From positions 55,713,946 to 55,777,945 of the forward strand of contig CM063110.1 of assembly GCA_031841125.1 (NCBI GenBank): a stretch of 64,000 nucleotides of DNA, in the 5' to 3' direction. Origin of the DNA: Acanthococcus lagerstroemiae (taxonomy: Eukaryota; Arthropoda; Insecta; Hemiptera; Eriococcidae). Under the pieces are notes generated by a model. The model saw only the letters and a program-made list of their open reading frames with translations, searched no databases and was not told the DNA's origin. A program made the position numbers and the translations under genes. Below are positions 52,574 through 64,000 of the stretch, piece by piece (position 1 is the stretch's first letter; the number at the start of each line of letters is the position of its first letter).

Positions 52574-55500
52574 GCGCTAAAATAACGCTTTAAAGTAATT
52601 TATTTTTTATTTTTTAAATATTTTCTATGTGCCAAAGCAAAGACATGAAAATGTCAAAACTGAAGTGAGGTGAGGTAAAATCGACTTCCTTAGACTGAAT
52701 AGTCCTTCTGCCCCCCTCCCCCACCTTAGTCGTGAAACTAAAGTTTTCTTGTAAACGAAAAGTTGGTCAGGTTGCCTCTCCCTCTGATCTGGCGTCTATT
52801 TCGCAACTGCAAAAAAAAGCTTCGCGCGTAATATTTGGCGAAAGGCTTCGCAAATGCTGAGGCTAGCTCTGGAACCGGCCCCAGTCTGAGGGAATATACA
52901 GAATGGTTACCGTTAGTTGGCTCGACGTAACACGGAAGTATCGCCGAGCTATACCCTCGAATGGACGGCGCCTTCCCTGTGCCAAACTACTTCGCGCCAA
53001 TTTATCGGCTCGGTTGTCCGATAAATGTAGTCAAATGAAAATCAGTTGGGGTAGTTCGAAATCAAAGGCTCGCTGTCTATTCAGCCATTAAAACAATTGC
53101 ACGGGCCAAATGGTATCGTACACATCGGAGAACACTCTAAACACGAAAACAGAATTATTGCGTTTTTTCATCTCTGCCTCTCTCCCTTCTGTATTCCCAA
53201 TCTCTGTCTCCCTCTGTCTCACTTTGTTTTTCGCTCTTATTTTAATACGTGACAGCAAAATGGCTAGAAAAACTCAAACTCGGTTCGATTTAATTTCACC
53301 CTACCGAATTACGATCAGCGAATGACTGACACGAAGCTGTTTCCGATTCGATTTAGTTGAACGTTTTTAACGCCCGTCATTTATTTACTCGACGCCCTCG
53401 TGATTTTGTTAATTTTTATTTAATTCGGTTAACCCCGTTTTTTCATTCGTTTTTTATAAATAATGCACTTGCTGTGTTCACGATAACACGAACGAGCTGA
53501 TGTTTCGACTCAAGAACGAGTTTTGCAGCAGGTCTTCAGGATGTCTTCCAGTCATGAAAGTCATGAAAAAGTCATGAATTAGATTATATATTTAATTAGC
53601 TTTTTCCCAAAAGCATGAACTCTTTCTAAATTCTTCAGGAAAAAAGAAAAAACTAAAAAAAAACCATCTTCCTTTTTAGAGGTAAACTTCCAAGTATTAA
53701 AAGGAAGAAATTGAACGAGTACCATCGAAACGTCAAAATCAGTTAGTTGAAGACCCTTAATATGAGTATTGCGAGTCTTGGGAAGGTCGTGAAAAAGTCA
53801 TGAATTTCACGAAATGGTATGTAGATTCCCTGGTCGTTTATAATTATGCGTCAGTTCTAATAGCATCAGAACTCGGGTAATAATAACTAGTGGGCTCTGC
53901 CCCCTGGCCGCTTGACGGTCCTATCCCTGGTTGGATTGTATAAAGACGTAGTCAGAGAAAAAAGGATGTACCATAGGAGAAGACACAATAAGACAGAATG
54001 GAGACATTAAAGACATACTCTCGGACATAACAGGACGTAACAGTTAATTATGTCATCAAGTTGTTTTTTTTTTCTGAGACAGCGGAAAGGGAGGAAGAGA
54101 TCAGATTTCTAATAAATATTTTGCGAGACGTGAGATAAGTACTGTGTTCGGCTGACCCAATTTCGGATCCGATCCGTGATCGAGTCAAAGGACCTCAAAT
54201 TTCACATGGTCATGAAATTAGTTGTACTACTTTCTGAATTATGCGCTACTTGTTATTACCAGTGAAACATATTAGGTGGCCATTCGCGTATCCAGATTCT
54301 TGTGACTCGAATTGTAGTGTCTATACTTTGTTTCAAATAAAAAGTGTTTTCGAAAAAATTCAGCAAAATTTCAGTTTTCATTAAACATAAGCGAACTTCA
54401 AATCCATTTTCTAGATTCTTCAATGTATACGTGCATCATATTTGTTTCAACCGATCAGCTCAATACTTCAAGAAGAGACCCATGATTGGGTCCCTACATT
54501 ATGTCTTTTCTGTATTTTACATATTCCATTTCAAGTCTGTTTTCACTAATCTATCAATGAGTTTAGTCTAGTGAATTGGTTATTATTGTTAATTCTTTTT
54601 CTCCTATTCATAACTGTTGTTGTTTCTTTTCCTTCTTGTTGTTACAAGTTTTTTTAGTTTTGAAAACGAAATTTCTACGTCGTATCCTTCAAGGTTGAGG
54701 CTAGATTTATCAGGAATTGGAGAGACGAAATTCAAACATTAAGTCTGTGGAAAGTTTTTGTGCTTCCTAAGCAGTTTACAATTATTGATTCAATGCATTT
54801 TGAAAAAACACTCCTCAGTGTACTATAAGTAAAGATAATGCGTGAGACTAAGCGAATAATATTTTTTCCCTGGAGCCATACTGTGAGGGGTCGAAGGGAC
54901 TCAAGAGTCGATAACCTGAGGCCTTACGGAATGTAGGATTCCTCCTTTGTGTCATTTTCTGTCTTCCTTTTTACTTATTTCTATTGATTAGCTGTTCCCT
55001 ATTTTTCACCAATTAATTCTCTTTTTTTCCTACTAAGTATTTTCAGTTTTATATGTCTCTTTTTCTATTTGTTTTTTTTCTGACGTTTCTCCTGCTTTCG
55101 GATTTTTTCTGTTACTTTCTTTTCCTCTTTCTATTTACACATTTCTTTATAAACTCAATTCAGTCAGACTCGTGTTTGTTTACATGTCTACTCGAAAGAG
55201 TTATGCCGACAACTCATTATAACTTATAAGACTTTCTGCATAATGACCTTGTCAGTATCTCACAATAATCTTTGTTGTTGTTTTTTTCTGTTATTTTTCA
55301 TTTCTTTTTTGTCCGTTGGTTAGTTTTAAGTTTTGCGTGCCTTATGGTGTGTTTTTCTCTGTTTGGTGTCTTTCTTCCAGTTCTGTTTGTTTGTTTCTCC
55401 CATTTCTTTTTTTTTTCTGCATGATTTTTGGTTTGTATCCACATTGGTCTTTCTTCTTCTTTAGCCATCTTTCTGTTTTTCTCTGTCCCCTTTATTTTTA

Positions 55501-56129
55501 CCGATTTAGGCGTTGTTAGTCCCGGCCAATTCTGTCTTATCAGTATTTTCACCATTTCCTTTCATTCCTGTTTTCTTTTTGGAAATTTTTTCATTTTGGT
55601 CATTTTTGTTATTTCATTTTCTGTTTGGTGAAAATGATAGATCAATTTGCACAAGTACAGGACTTCAAATTTCCGACTACTGGAATGCAACCTGTGCATG
55701 TTTGAACACATCTAGACGCCTGAGAACTCGCATTTTTGTTTTGTGTTATTTTTATCGACGGATTGTTAAGATTCTATGTACAAAATACGGCAGACCTTTT
55801 GGGTAGATGGCAGAAAATTAAGAATAAAAATATTTCAATGTAAGAGGAAAGTAGTAGATTTTCACAAATAGATGTAGTCTGGTCATCAGTGTTTTTTTTT
55901 TCGTTTTTTTTCTTTTTTTAAACATGTAGAGATATTGTTTGTGTACAGGAGAGTCAATATTATTTCCAAGAGCGCACGTACGAATAAGTAAATATTCTTG
56001 TCTATTCTTGTCGTTCATGGGTGAATGTTATTCATGGATATAATAATAGTTGAAATATTCCATTCATTCTTGGTACACGTGCCCTAGTAGATAGACTGAT
56101 ATGAAATTCCGCAAACTTCAACTATGAAA
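52574..56129. other. Intergenic; CpG-rich block and a long T-rich tract
   Basis: 52,900-53,480 is CpG-rich and unique-looking. 54,590-55,640 is strongly T-rich (TTTCTTTTT, TTGTTTG) with strand asymmetry. Long frames through it are compositional. No gene recognised. Confidence 0.45.
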
Positions 56130-56690
56130 AAATTGTATATTTTTGATATTTTTGTGCCTCTTCCTCTTCTCTCTACGTACCTCAATTATGAAATGAGAGC
56201 CAAATCAACATCCAGGTCAAACTCAGTAACTCGTGGAACCAATGACATGGTACCCGTGTTGTGTTATGTGAATTTCTTTATAATCTCCTGCCCCCCGGTG
56301 CCACAATTTTGATGTTCGTATTAACGTCAAAGTCGGATTCGGCGACCTCCTAAACTTGAAAAATATTTATGCTGCACTCTTTATACTCATTATTGTGCTC
56401 CCTCTCCTGTATCCGGTGCCCTAATTTCAAAATAATCTCAAAATTGAATTTAGTAACCCAAAACCTAAGAAATGGCACCTGCATTGTTTCATGAAATTTT
56501 TTCATCTCTCTCATCGTATCGTAAATTCAAAATGAGGTTCGAATTAACGTCAAAATTGAATGCAGTAATCCTCAGAACTTGAGTTCCCCATATTGTATTT
56601 TATGAAATTTTTTAGTGCCCCCTGCCTTCTGGTGTCATTGTTTTGAAATGGTGTCCAAATTAACGCCTAAATCGAATTCAGCGGCTCGCG
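56130..56690. repeat. Degenerate ~115-bp tandem array
   Basis: AATTAACGTCAAAATTGAATTCAGTAACCC-like cores sit near 56,195, 56,320, 56,435, 56,540 and 56,655, each followed by ATGAAATTTTTT and GTGCCCCCTGC-like segments. Spacing varies from ~104 to ~125 bases. The GAATTCAGTAACCC core faintly resembles the complement of the 36-38 kb array. Confidence 0.66.
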
Positions 56691-59599
56691 TTGCCTGAGG
56701 TTATTCCAATCAGTAAAAGCGCATCGTTCAAGTTTGTTGTAGTACAAAGCGCGAAGAAATCCGAGTGGGACGGAGGAAGCCAAAAAAATGTCTATGGAGG
56801 CTCTGAAGTCGACGAGAGGGAATGTATCGTTAGGGGTCATTTTGAACTCCTTTTTAAAGACGTTTGAGAAGAAAGCCTATGAAAAATTGTAAACCCTTTT
56901 TTTTCTATGTAGAGTTAAGCCGGGAACAATTTGGGTTTAAGTTGTACCCCATTTCTAGAAATGAAATTGGTAACTTTTACGAAACGACAGTTTATCATAA
57001 ATTACCGTTTTTAAAATTTTCTTGTCGTATACTTTGTTCTGGGCAATCAGTTACCGTAATTTACCGGTATCTTACCGTGATCTACTCTAAAATTACGATA
57101 ATGTCTCAGATGTACCTGTGTTATCCGTTGTCCTCGAGATTTTTGGTGAGCACTTAATTTTTTTTTTAACCTTTAGCTCTCTGAGGGGAAAATTCTCCAC
57201 CGAATCTCTCAAGACTTTCGAAATGATGTTCAGGGAGCCAGTTTGAAGGAATTTGTGAAGGAAAAAATATATGCTCAAAATTTTGCGTCCAACCAGTCTC
57301 CATTTTTGATCTGATTTTCCTGAGTTGTAAGAAATACTCGTGCGCATTCACTGATGTGAATAGAATTGCATACTCGGTTTGCCGCAAATAATTCCAATAC
57401 TAGTTTCTGTTCACTTATAGAGCATCCTGGAATCTGGACACTGTTTACGAAGTGTCTAGTGCCATAAAGTTCATAAAGGGGTGCTTACAAACTATCACTT
57501 TTCTAAAGTACCTAATACCTGTTGTAGCGCGTATCTTCATCATGAACACCAACCCGCATGACCTTATACGTCGATAAAAATAAGTAAGATCCATAACTTT
57601 ATAATCATTATAAGACCTATAGACAGGCTATTATAGCTCCTTTAGACCCTTTATAAACAACCTCCTGACTCTGAAGAGGACTTTTGACAAAGACATTTGA
57701 GTGCAGTCGTTATTGTTTATGAGCTCGTATATCTCATTCGGAGCAAAAAGGGGGTGAAGTAAGAAAAGGAAAATTAGAAAACTTTTTCTCAACCCCTGTT
57801 CAAAAGGTATCGTGTTACCTCCCTGCTGTTTTGCACCTCGCATTGTCTGAGAAAATGTTAACGAAAATATTCGAGAGGTGTAACTTGGAGGAGGAGGGGG
57901 ACAAGAAAATAGTGATGATGATCGCGAATTTTCAACCCATGACAAGAAGGCGAAGGATGAAATACGAGCATCATATTTCACGATTTTATCCCTAGTTGCG
58001 TAATATTCTTATTTTATTAATTTTCTACAGTTACCGTGTTATTCCTACGTAGGCCGGAGACACAGATGAAAGAAGGCGCAATATTCTTGAATGAAAGTTT
58101 CGTGGGACACGAGATGTAATATAAACATTCCAAAAGTGGAAATGAATGATTTTGCAGAGTTACGTATCAACTGTTTGCGGAATGAGAGGAGTGAGAAATA
58201 TTTATCTTTTTTCTTTCTTTCTTTTTCGTAGAAAGTAACTATTTATAGTATTTTGTAATAAAAGGAACAAATGTTTGAAGTTTCGTTGCTGAAGTTCATT
58301 TTCACGAAGATCTGAAAGACATATTTAAAAGCGCTATTCGTGTACTGAGAATATTCCTCGTCACGAATTTCACTATTCTACGAAATAAATAGTATAGGTA
58401 AAGTTACGAATTGATGTGTCGGATTTGAGGGAGTATGAAGAAAACACAGTTATAAATACTTGCGTATTTCCTGGGCTAATAATATATACATTTGAAAACC
58501 TGGAAACTGACTTTGTTTGAATTTACGAGTATGTTCTTTTGAAGGAAAACGATTTTTTCATAAAACGTAAAAAGCGTTCACACTTGACTCAACTGCGTTA
58601 ACTTTGAGAGCATGTGTGCAGATGATATTCTTCATAGAGACCCACGACGAAAAGTAAAGTGACGACTCATCAGATGTTCTCAATGAGGACGCTGTTGCGT
58701 GTGCGCGCACTCTGTAGCGCAAGAAAACCGGTGATTTACTATTTCTGGCATTTATCGCGAGATGGTGACCCGTTATCTCATTGACTGTAGTAGCACAACG
58801 AAATTTTGAAATCTCTCTGAAGTGCTCCACTTGAGGAGTTTTTATGCAAAACGCAATAAGCGCCATCTGGGTCCCTTCTGTGTTGAAAGTTGATTCTTAT
58901 GAGATTTTCAACGAGGATTCGAGTGCACTAGTTAGTTTGCACGAAAAACCACTTCCACAGCCTGTAATATGCTCTCGAAAATCAGTTTTGTTGCAAAACG
59001 CTGTAAACATATTAATGTGAATGTCAAAACGCAGTCAATCCATGCATTTCCATAGACTGTCGGTAGAAACATAGACGGAATACATCGTGAACATATCTAG
59101 GGACCAAGCCGTATGCCTGCCGTGAGAGGGGAGGTCATGAGCTATCATTTCAGTGCGCCACCTATAATAAGGCACTTGGAAACACCCGCGGGTGCACCCG
59201 AGTATGGACGCACGCCATATTCAGTCTCCGTGCCCGATGATTCGGAATTTACTACGCGGCACTTGCCGGTTGCCGCTAGCGGTAGATTCACTATACGGAC
59301 TTTCTACGACTAAAAATGGCGTATGGCTATGCCTGGGTCTTCTCGGTGCCCTACCTGTTATTTTTTTAATTATTTCTTTTAATTGCGCACAACGCAATTA
59401 TTCCGCAGTGACGTATGTTCCTCTCCCCATAATACCTCCACAGAAGATTTCAGCCAGGAACTTTCATTGGATTCGTGATCTGCTAGTCTTCACCTTCCCG
59501 ATGAGATGTTGACCATAATGACGGAGCAAATTTTTGCTGTGACAGATTTTTGCATTTTTTGGAACTTCTAGTCAATGGCACTTACTGCGTTTTGTGTAA
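56691..59599. other. Intergenic, no gene seen
   Basis: Mostly AT-rich. 58,818-58,868 matches 59,574-59,620 in inverted orientation over about 45 bases (GCGTTTTG(C/T)(A/G)TAAAAACTCCTC), next to the mariner remnant. No gene. Confidence 0.45.
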
Positions 59600-60005
59600 A
59601 AACTCCTCACTTGAGGATAATGACGATGCACCGGAACATAGATACCGATTCGTTCAGTTCCTCCTCGAGGATTTGAAATGGAACATTTTTCCGCACCCCC
59701 TTGCTCACCAGATTTGGCCGCTTCAGATTCCCATTTGTTCCTGGGGTTGAAATGCGAGCTTGAGGGTCAGCGCTTCGCCGATGAATGTGAACTACGCGAA
59801 GCATTTTTCCAAAAACTGGACGACGCACCGTGCTCAGAGACTAAAAAAACTTGTGTACTGATTCAACAAATGTTTAGATCGTGAGGAGAGTATGCAGAAA
59901 AATAGCAATTTTCCTCAAGAATAAACTGTTTTTTTGGTCCATAGTGTCTCGACTTTGTTTTGAGTCTTCTACAGGCAGTGTGACCTTACTTCTGAAACGC
60001 CCCAT
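59600..60005 (+). mobile_element. Mariner element, 3' end with TIR
   Basis: A transposase C-terminal remnant is followed by ~100 bases of 3' UTR and a terminal GACCTTACTTCTGAAACGCCCC, which is mariner-like and abuts ATATA (TA-type target). The 5' end is absent. Confidence 0.78.
59616..59883 (+). pseudogene. Mariner transposase, C-terminal fragment, frameshifted
   Basis: In one frame: NDDAPEHRYRFVQFLLEDLK, equivalent to the HDNARPH segment bearing the second catalytic Asp. A shift near 59,690 leads to PPCSPDLAASDSHLFLGLKC, bearing the third Asp of the DD34D triad, then LEGQRFADECELREAFFQKL and a stop at 59,883. The N-terminal DNA-binding domain and first catalytic Asp are missing, so the copy is dead. 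Length is ~90 residues against ~345 for an intact transposase. Confidence 0.85.
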
Positions 60006-62573
60006 ATATACATAATATGTATCTATCTATGTGTTCAGTTAGCTGTCTGCGTGTTTTGTGTCTGGATGCCTGGAGATACCTTGTTCTTTCTTGTGTAAGG
60101 ACAGATGCTGCCTCAGTTTCTATAGCACCATTCCTCGTTTTAGGCCAGCTGACTCGAACCTGCGTGCACGTGAGTCAATGAACACGAGTGCAACATTCGT
60201 TCGACTGTTCAGTTTGGAAGTTATGGTGACTCGACTTGCCGATCGTTTTCGCCTAGGCAAGGATGTATTGACCTTTCGAAATTAAACGAAATCTTTCTTT
60301 TCGCCCTGAACGTGTTTTAGCTGCCTTTCTCAGCTTCTTTCTCCCGACCCGGTCTCCTGCATCCCTCGCTTAGGGGATTAAGAGCGTGACCTGCCTTTTG
60401 TTCACTCTCGCTCTCTCTCCCTAATGATCATCCCAATAGGCGAAATGTAAATTTTGCGTATAGTCTGATGTTGTACAGTCGTTAGGAAATAAACGATCGT
60501 TGGGTTCGATAGTCGCATCTTTGATTGGCCCCTCGCGCTAAAGAAGTAAAATATAATGTAAATAGGCTAGATACTCGTGTGTGAAATAAATCGCATTTGT
60601 CGTAGGCTCATTGCCATTTCCACTTCGCGATAAGTTCTCGAACTGCCTTACTGCATCTGGCCACCGGTTTCCCGTACTCGGACCAGAACGCCATATCCAT
60701 TTGACTCGGCTCTCCGGGCGTTCTTGTAGTCGGTATGCGCACCGACTTCTTAATTGTGCGTTTTCTTTGTCGCAATTCCTTTTCGCAAACGGGGCTGCGG
60801 TTCTGGCGGAACAGAACGAACAGTAGGCAGACGCGAGTAGACAGCCTCGACATGGAAAAGCCACCGCGGCGCGACTCGACCCTCGTCTTAATATCTATTA
60901 TAGTCGTTACCGCGAGGATTGCGTAAAATTAAAATTTGAAGATAAATTCGGCGAATAAATAACCGCGCGATAAAAGTTGAATATTCGTAAATGATACGGC
61001 AATTTCGCGCGAAGGGCCTGTTAACGGTATTTGCAAATGGCTGGCAATAAGGGTGGTCTCGGGAAGACGAAAGAACTAGAGCCGAGGATGAGGAGTAATA
61101 GGAGGAGAGGGGGAAAAAATAAAAAAATAAAAGCAAAAAAGAAACGAAAGTTTTTGAAGTCTGACGATGTCACGTCATTAATAATATCTCTGCGCGGTTC
61201 TTCCTTCGGCGCGCGTTATTGCGAATTCATTTTTTAATTCTTTCGAAAAAATTCTTAAATTTGGAAAATTAAACGACTTAATTACGGAGATGGTCGGAGT
61301 CTGGCCGGCGTTTTCGCGATGTATGGAAGACCTGTATCAAATGTCTGGCGCACGCCGCCTCCATTTAATTGACGATGTAAATATATTTACGTGTTATTAC
61401 CAAAAATATTAAAATTAACGAAAAAAGAACAGGGCGAAAAATGAAAAAAAAAGTTTAGAACCGAATTTATTATTATACTCTTTTTTTCGCCTTTCTCTTT
61501 CTCTCCCAAAATTTGTCGGTATCATCCGTCTGGTGCGTTGTGTTTTAATAGTTTTCATTTCGACGAGAAGTTGGCGAAACTTTTGTTGCGATTAGAGATA
61601 TAAATTCGCTGGAAAAACATTTTAATTAGCACTGGACCGAATCCGATTAAACGCAAGCTCCGTAAGACGCCCCCCCCCCTCCCGAAGAACATCTACACAA
61701 AAGATAGAAAAACTTCTCGATCGTGTGCGCTTTTTCGCTTCTGCGAGTAAATCTTAGACGAATTTCGGTATTCATTAATAACGTTTAAATATGAGCGTAA
61801 TTGCAGTTACTTGATTAATGGTATTTTATTTTAAGTGAACTTTTTAGTTCTTAGTGAGCTAATTTATAGCCGCGTTTCCCCATGCGAAGAAGATCTTCTG
61901 TGTACGTCCCCGTTTGGTGTATTGTTCTCGAAATCCTGCAGTGTTACCACCATAATAAGCGTTCGAAAACAGATCAGCACTTTTGGAACACCCTATATAT
62001 TTTTGTGGAATTTCCTTGGGTTGGATTTGCAGCAAAAATGACCTCAGAAATGAACTCGACAACACCGAAAACCCTATAATTGACGTATTACAAGTTGGTA
62101 ATCAAAATTTTTACGTTACCATGTGATCTTCTCCCGGTGGAGGGACGTTCTAAGCAACTATCAAAATTTGTGAATCCAGAATTTGAACTATAACGAGAAT
62201 TTGCTAAATGACGAACGGACATATTCAGAAACCCCCACCTCATCTTTTACCTTTCGATGAATTATCATACTCGACAATCGCCGATCTTACTTTCGAATAT
62301 CGCCTGTATATTTTTTTCAGTTTCCTGTCACTTCTTCACCATGTCAAGGGAACCAAAAGGTTTTAATTCGGATAATTTTTAGGATCGGCAAAGAGGCTCT
62401 TGCAGTTACTTTTTTAGGGTCAGCTACGAGGAGCCGAGCCTATTGCAATCACTTCTTTTCTTCTCCAGTTGTCGCGGACTCCGCGAGAGAGCGCAATGTA
62501 TCGTCCAGTATGATCTTTGATCTCAGGATCAGTTGTACAAGGTATCGTTGGGCACCTCAGCATCAGTGTTTAT
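60006..62573. other. Intergenic with a possible conserved non-coding block
   Basis: 60,900-61,430 combines CpG-rich words (GCGCGCGTTATTGCGAATTC), TTTAATTGACGATGTAAATA and TGACGTCA-like sites with no repeat features, a profile common in insect developmental enhancers. A C-run lies at 61,671-61,681. No gene recognised. Confidence 0.4.
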
Positions 62574-62867
62574 AGGTTATTTCGGGCAACTACTTTCTGG
62601 TATTTTTTCTTCTAGTATACCAGACTGTGATGATGTCAGAATTCTGGTATAGCTGCCTCTGCCCGAATGATTTGTTCAACTTCTGGCTTTCTGGTAAATA
62701 AAAGTAACTCCAGAGCTACTGTTATTTTAACAGAAATTTCTGTTATCCATAACGTCATCAAATTAGCAGACTTAGCAGATGCCTGCCCGAACGCAGTTCT
62801 GCTATTTCTTTTCTGTTAAAATAGCAGAAAAATACCAGAAACTGGCTGCCAGAAATAACCTTGTTTA
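62567..62867. mobile_element. MITE, 288 bp (62,574-62,861), TSD TGTTTA
   Basis: Left end AGGTTATTTCGGGCAACTAC and right end (complement) AGGTTATTTCTGGCAGCCAG begin inverted repeats of about 50 bases that continue through TTTCTGGTATTTTT. TGTTTA occurs at 62,567-62,572 and 62,862-62,867, one base short of the left end. The interior is itself palindrome-rich (TTTTAACAGAAATTTCTGTT). No coding capacity. Confidence 0.82.
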
Positions 62868-64000
62868 GTAGTGCTGTTTGATTACCGCGTAGAACACATT
62901 AAAACGGAAAATTAATTCTGAAAGCATTAAACGGAATAATACGGAAAAGGGATTCTCGTTATCTCTGTGGGTTTTCGAATGAGCGGTGTGTTCTTTCGTT
63001 CATGTTGATCGGGTATTTTTCGTGAAAGTTTTTATTAGGGTCATCGAAGCCGATAACATTCCTGAATTACATTGTTTTGATTATTTCATGATTAATAATT
63101 ATAATTTATAACTATTGTCAAGCGACTTTCTATCGTTCTTATGTCAATGTTGAGTTTTTAGCGCATGAAGAGTTACGATTTCCTTATCCTAAGATGCCAG
63201 CTGAACTGGTTGAATTGAGTAATATAGAAGAACGTTTTCTATCCCCAGTTACCAGTAGTAACGAGAAGCGAATGAGTTGGGTAGCATGTAAAGACGTTAT
63301 CAGTAATTCAGCATGTTGAAGTGAACATTATGTTTGTACCAATGTCTTGTGTAACATTATTCAGACGAATCAGTCATAGGACGTATGTATGGCGTACCTA
63401 CGCGTAATTATTATCAAACGAACAGAGAATCTGCTAGCGTGAATATTACGTTAAGTGGATAATTGTTTGGTAATCATTTGATGTTGTTAGGGTCGGCCAG
63501 GAATAGTGTTGGTCTTTTATCTGTTGATCAATAATTGCTCTTCAGAAATTAGAAATCGGATGAAATCTTCGATGGTCTAAGTGCGAATGTTGCCGAGCCT
63601 GCAGCTTCGCAGTCTGAAGCTTTTTGAACTTGCCATGTGCTGTTAGTGTGTGTGTAGTGTCGTCCCAATTACCTTTCATCTATCAGCTCTTATATTCCGG
63701 AACAAAAGACCTTAAACGTGATTACCAATAGGTCTTCTTCCTGATATCTTTTCTAACGACCACCAATAAGAGATAGGCTAGTCTCTAATTTTTCAGTCGA
63801 GAGTCGACCCTCTTTCAGCAGCTAGCTGCTTGTTCTCTTCTTTTTCGTCTTCAATATGTTCGTTGGTCTTGTTCTTCATACTCGTATTTCATTGAACTGA
63901 TTGCAGAGTGCGTACGTGTTGTTGATAGAGTGACAGAGGTGCGCGACTGCAGTCTACAGCTCCGCAGTTTGAACTCACCTTGAGTGGGGAGGTTACTTGT
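62868..64000. other. Intergenic, no gene seen
   Basis: AT-rich to mixed sequence reaching the window edge. No supportable feature. Confidence 0.5.

Noticed and set aside
61980..62000. TTTGGAACACCCTATATA as a mariner end
   Set aside because: No inverted partner within reach and no transposase remnant.

Overview
This window is animal nuclear DNA, almost certainly from an insect and probably a hymenopteran. The order is an inference from the style of the repeats and the AT-rich background with CpG-rich islands; no diagnostic host gene is present. I recognise no complete host protein-coding gene, no rRNA, no credible tRNA, no CRISPR array and nothing bacterial. The readable content is layered transposable elements and tandem repeats, many of which can be placed in order of insertion by their target-site duplications (TSDs).

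1-7,620: a cluster of LINEs of one lineage (FP25-like ORF1; ORF2 with an APE-type endonuclease and a reverse transcriptase). LINE A runs off the left edge. LINE B was broken by LINE C, which carries a 13-bp TSD, and LINE C later suffered an internal 1,881-bp inversion. 8,500-9,830: a degenerate ~140-bp tandem array plus a 75-bp mariner-type MITE. 13,013-17,930: LINE E, nearly full length with an intact ORF1, interrupted by a 771-bp solo LTR. 19,000-20,530: an R1-like LINE 3' part inside a 10-bp-periodic array; 3' ends of the same family recur at 12.8, 23.0 and perhaps 42.0 kb.

27,600-33,860: a tandemly duplicated hAT-like non-autonomous repeat. One copy is split by a 4.9-kb element with ~155-bp inverted ends and by a 0.43-kb MITE; the second copy supplies both empty sites. 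Inside the 4.9-kb element lies a LINE-derived palindrome with long arms, able to fold as hairpin RNA. 34,450-35,640: a 1.18-kb terminal-inverted-repeat (TIR) element carrying a hAT MITE. 36,217-38,020: a ~128-bp tandem array split by a 956-bp solo LTR with a 5-bp TSD. 38,270-39,410: the 5' end of a copia-like element (LTR, initiator-Met tRNA primer site, gag).

42,700-43,612: a large tetranucleotide-phased array. 44,490-44,800: a TIR element holding a 31-bp repeat. 47,345-49,291: a short gypsy-type LTR element with two apparently identical 172-bp LTRs, gag, and only the integrase tail; protease, RT and most of integrase are deleted. 50,690-51,600: another decamer array with a hAT MITE inside. 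56,130-56,690: a third ~115-bp array family. 59,600-60,005: a broken mariner transposase. 62,574-62,861: a 288-bp MITE.

Between these lie unique-looking stretches, some CpG-rich and homeobox-site-like, which could be conserved non-coding DNA of a neighbouring gene. The elements do not form one functional system. The most notable signals are the R1-like LINE sitting in 10-bp-periodic arrays, the LINE palindrome, and the TSD-dated nesting.
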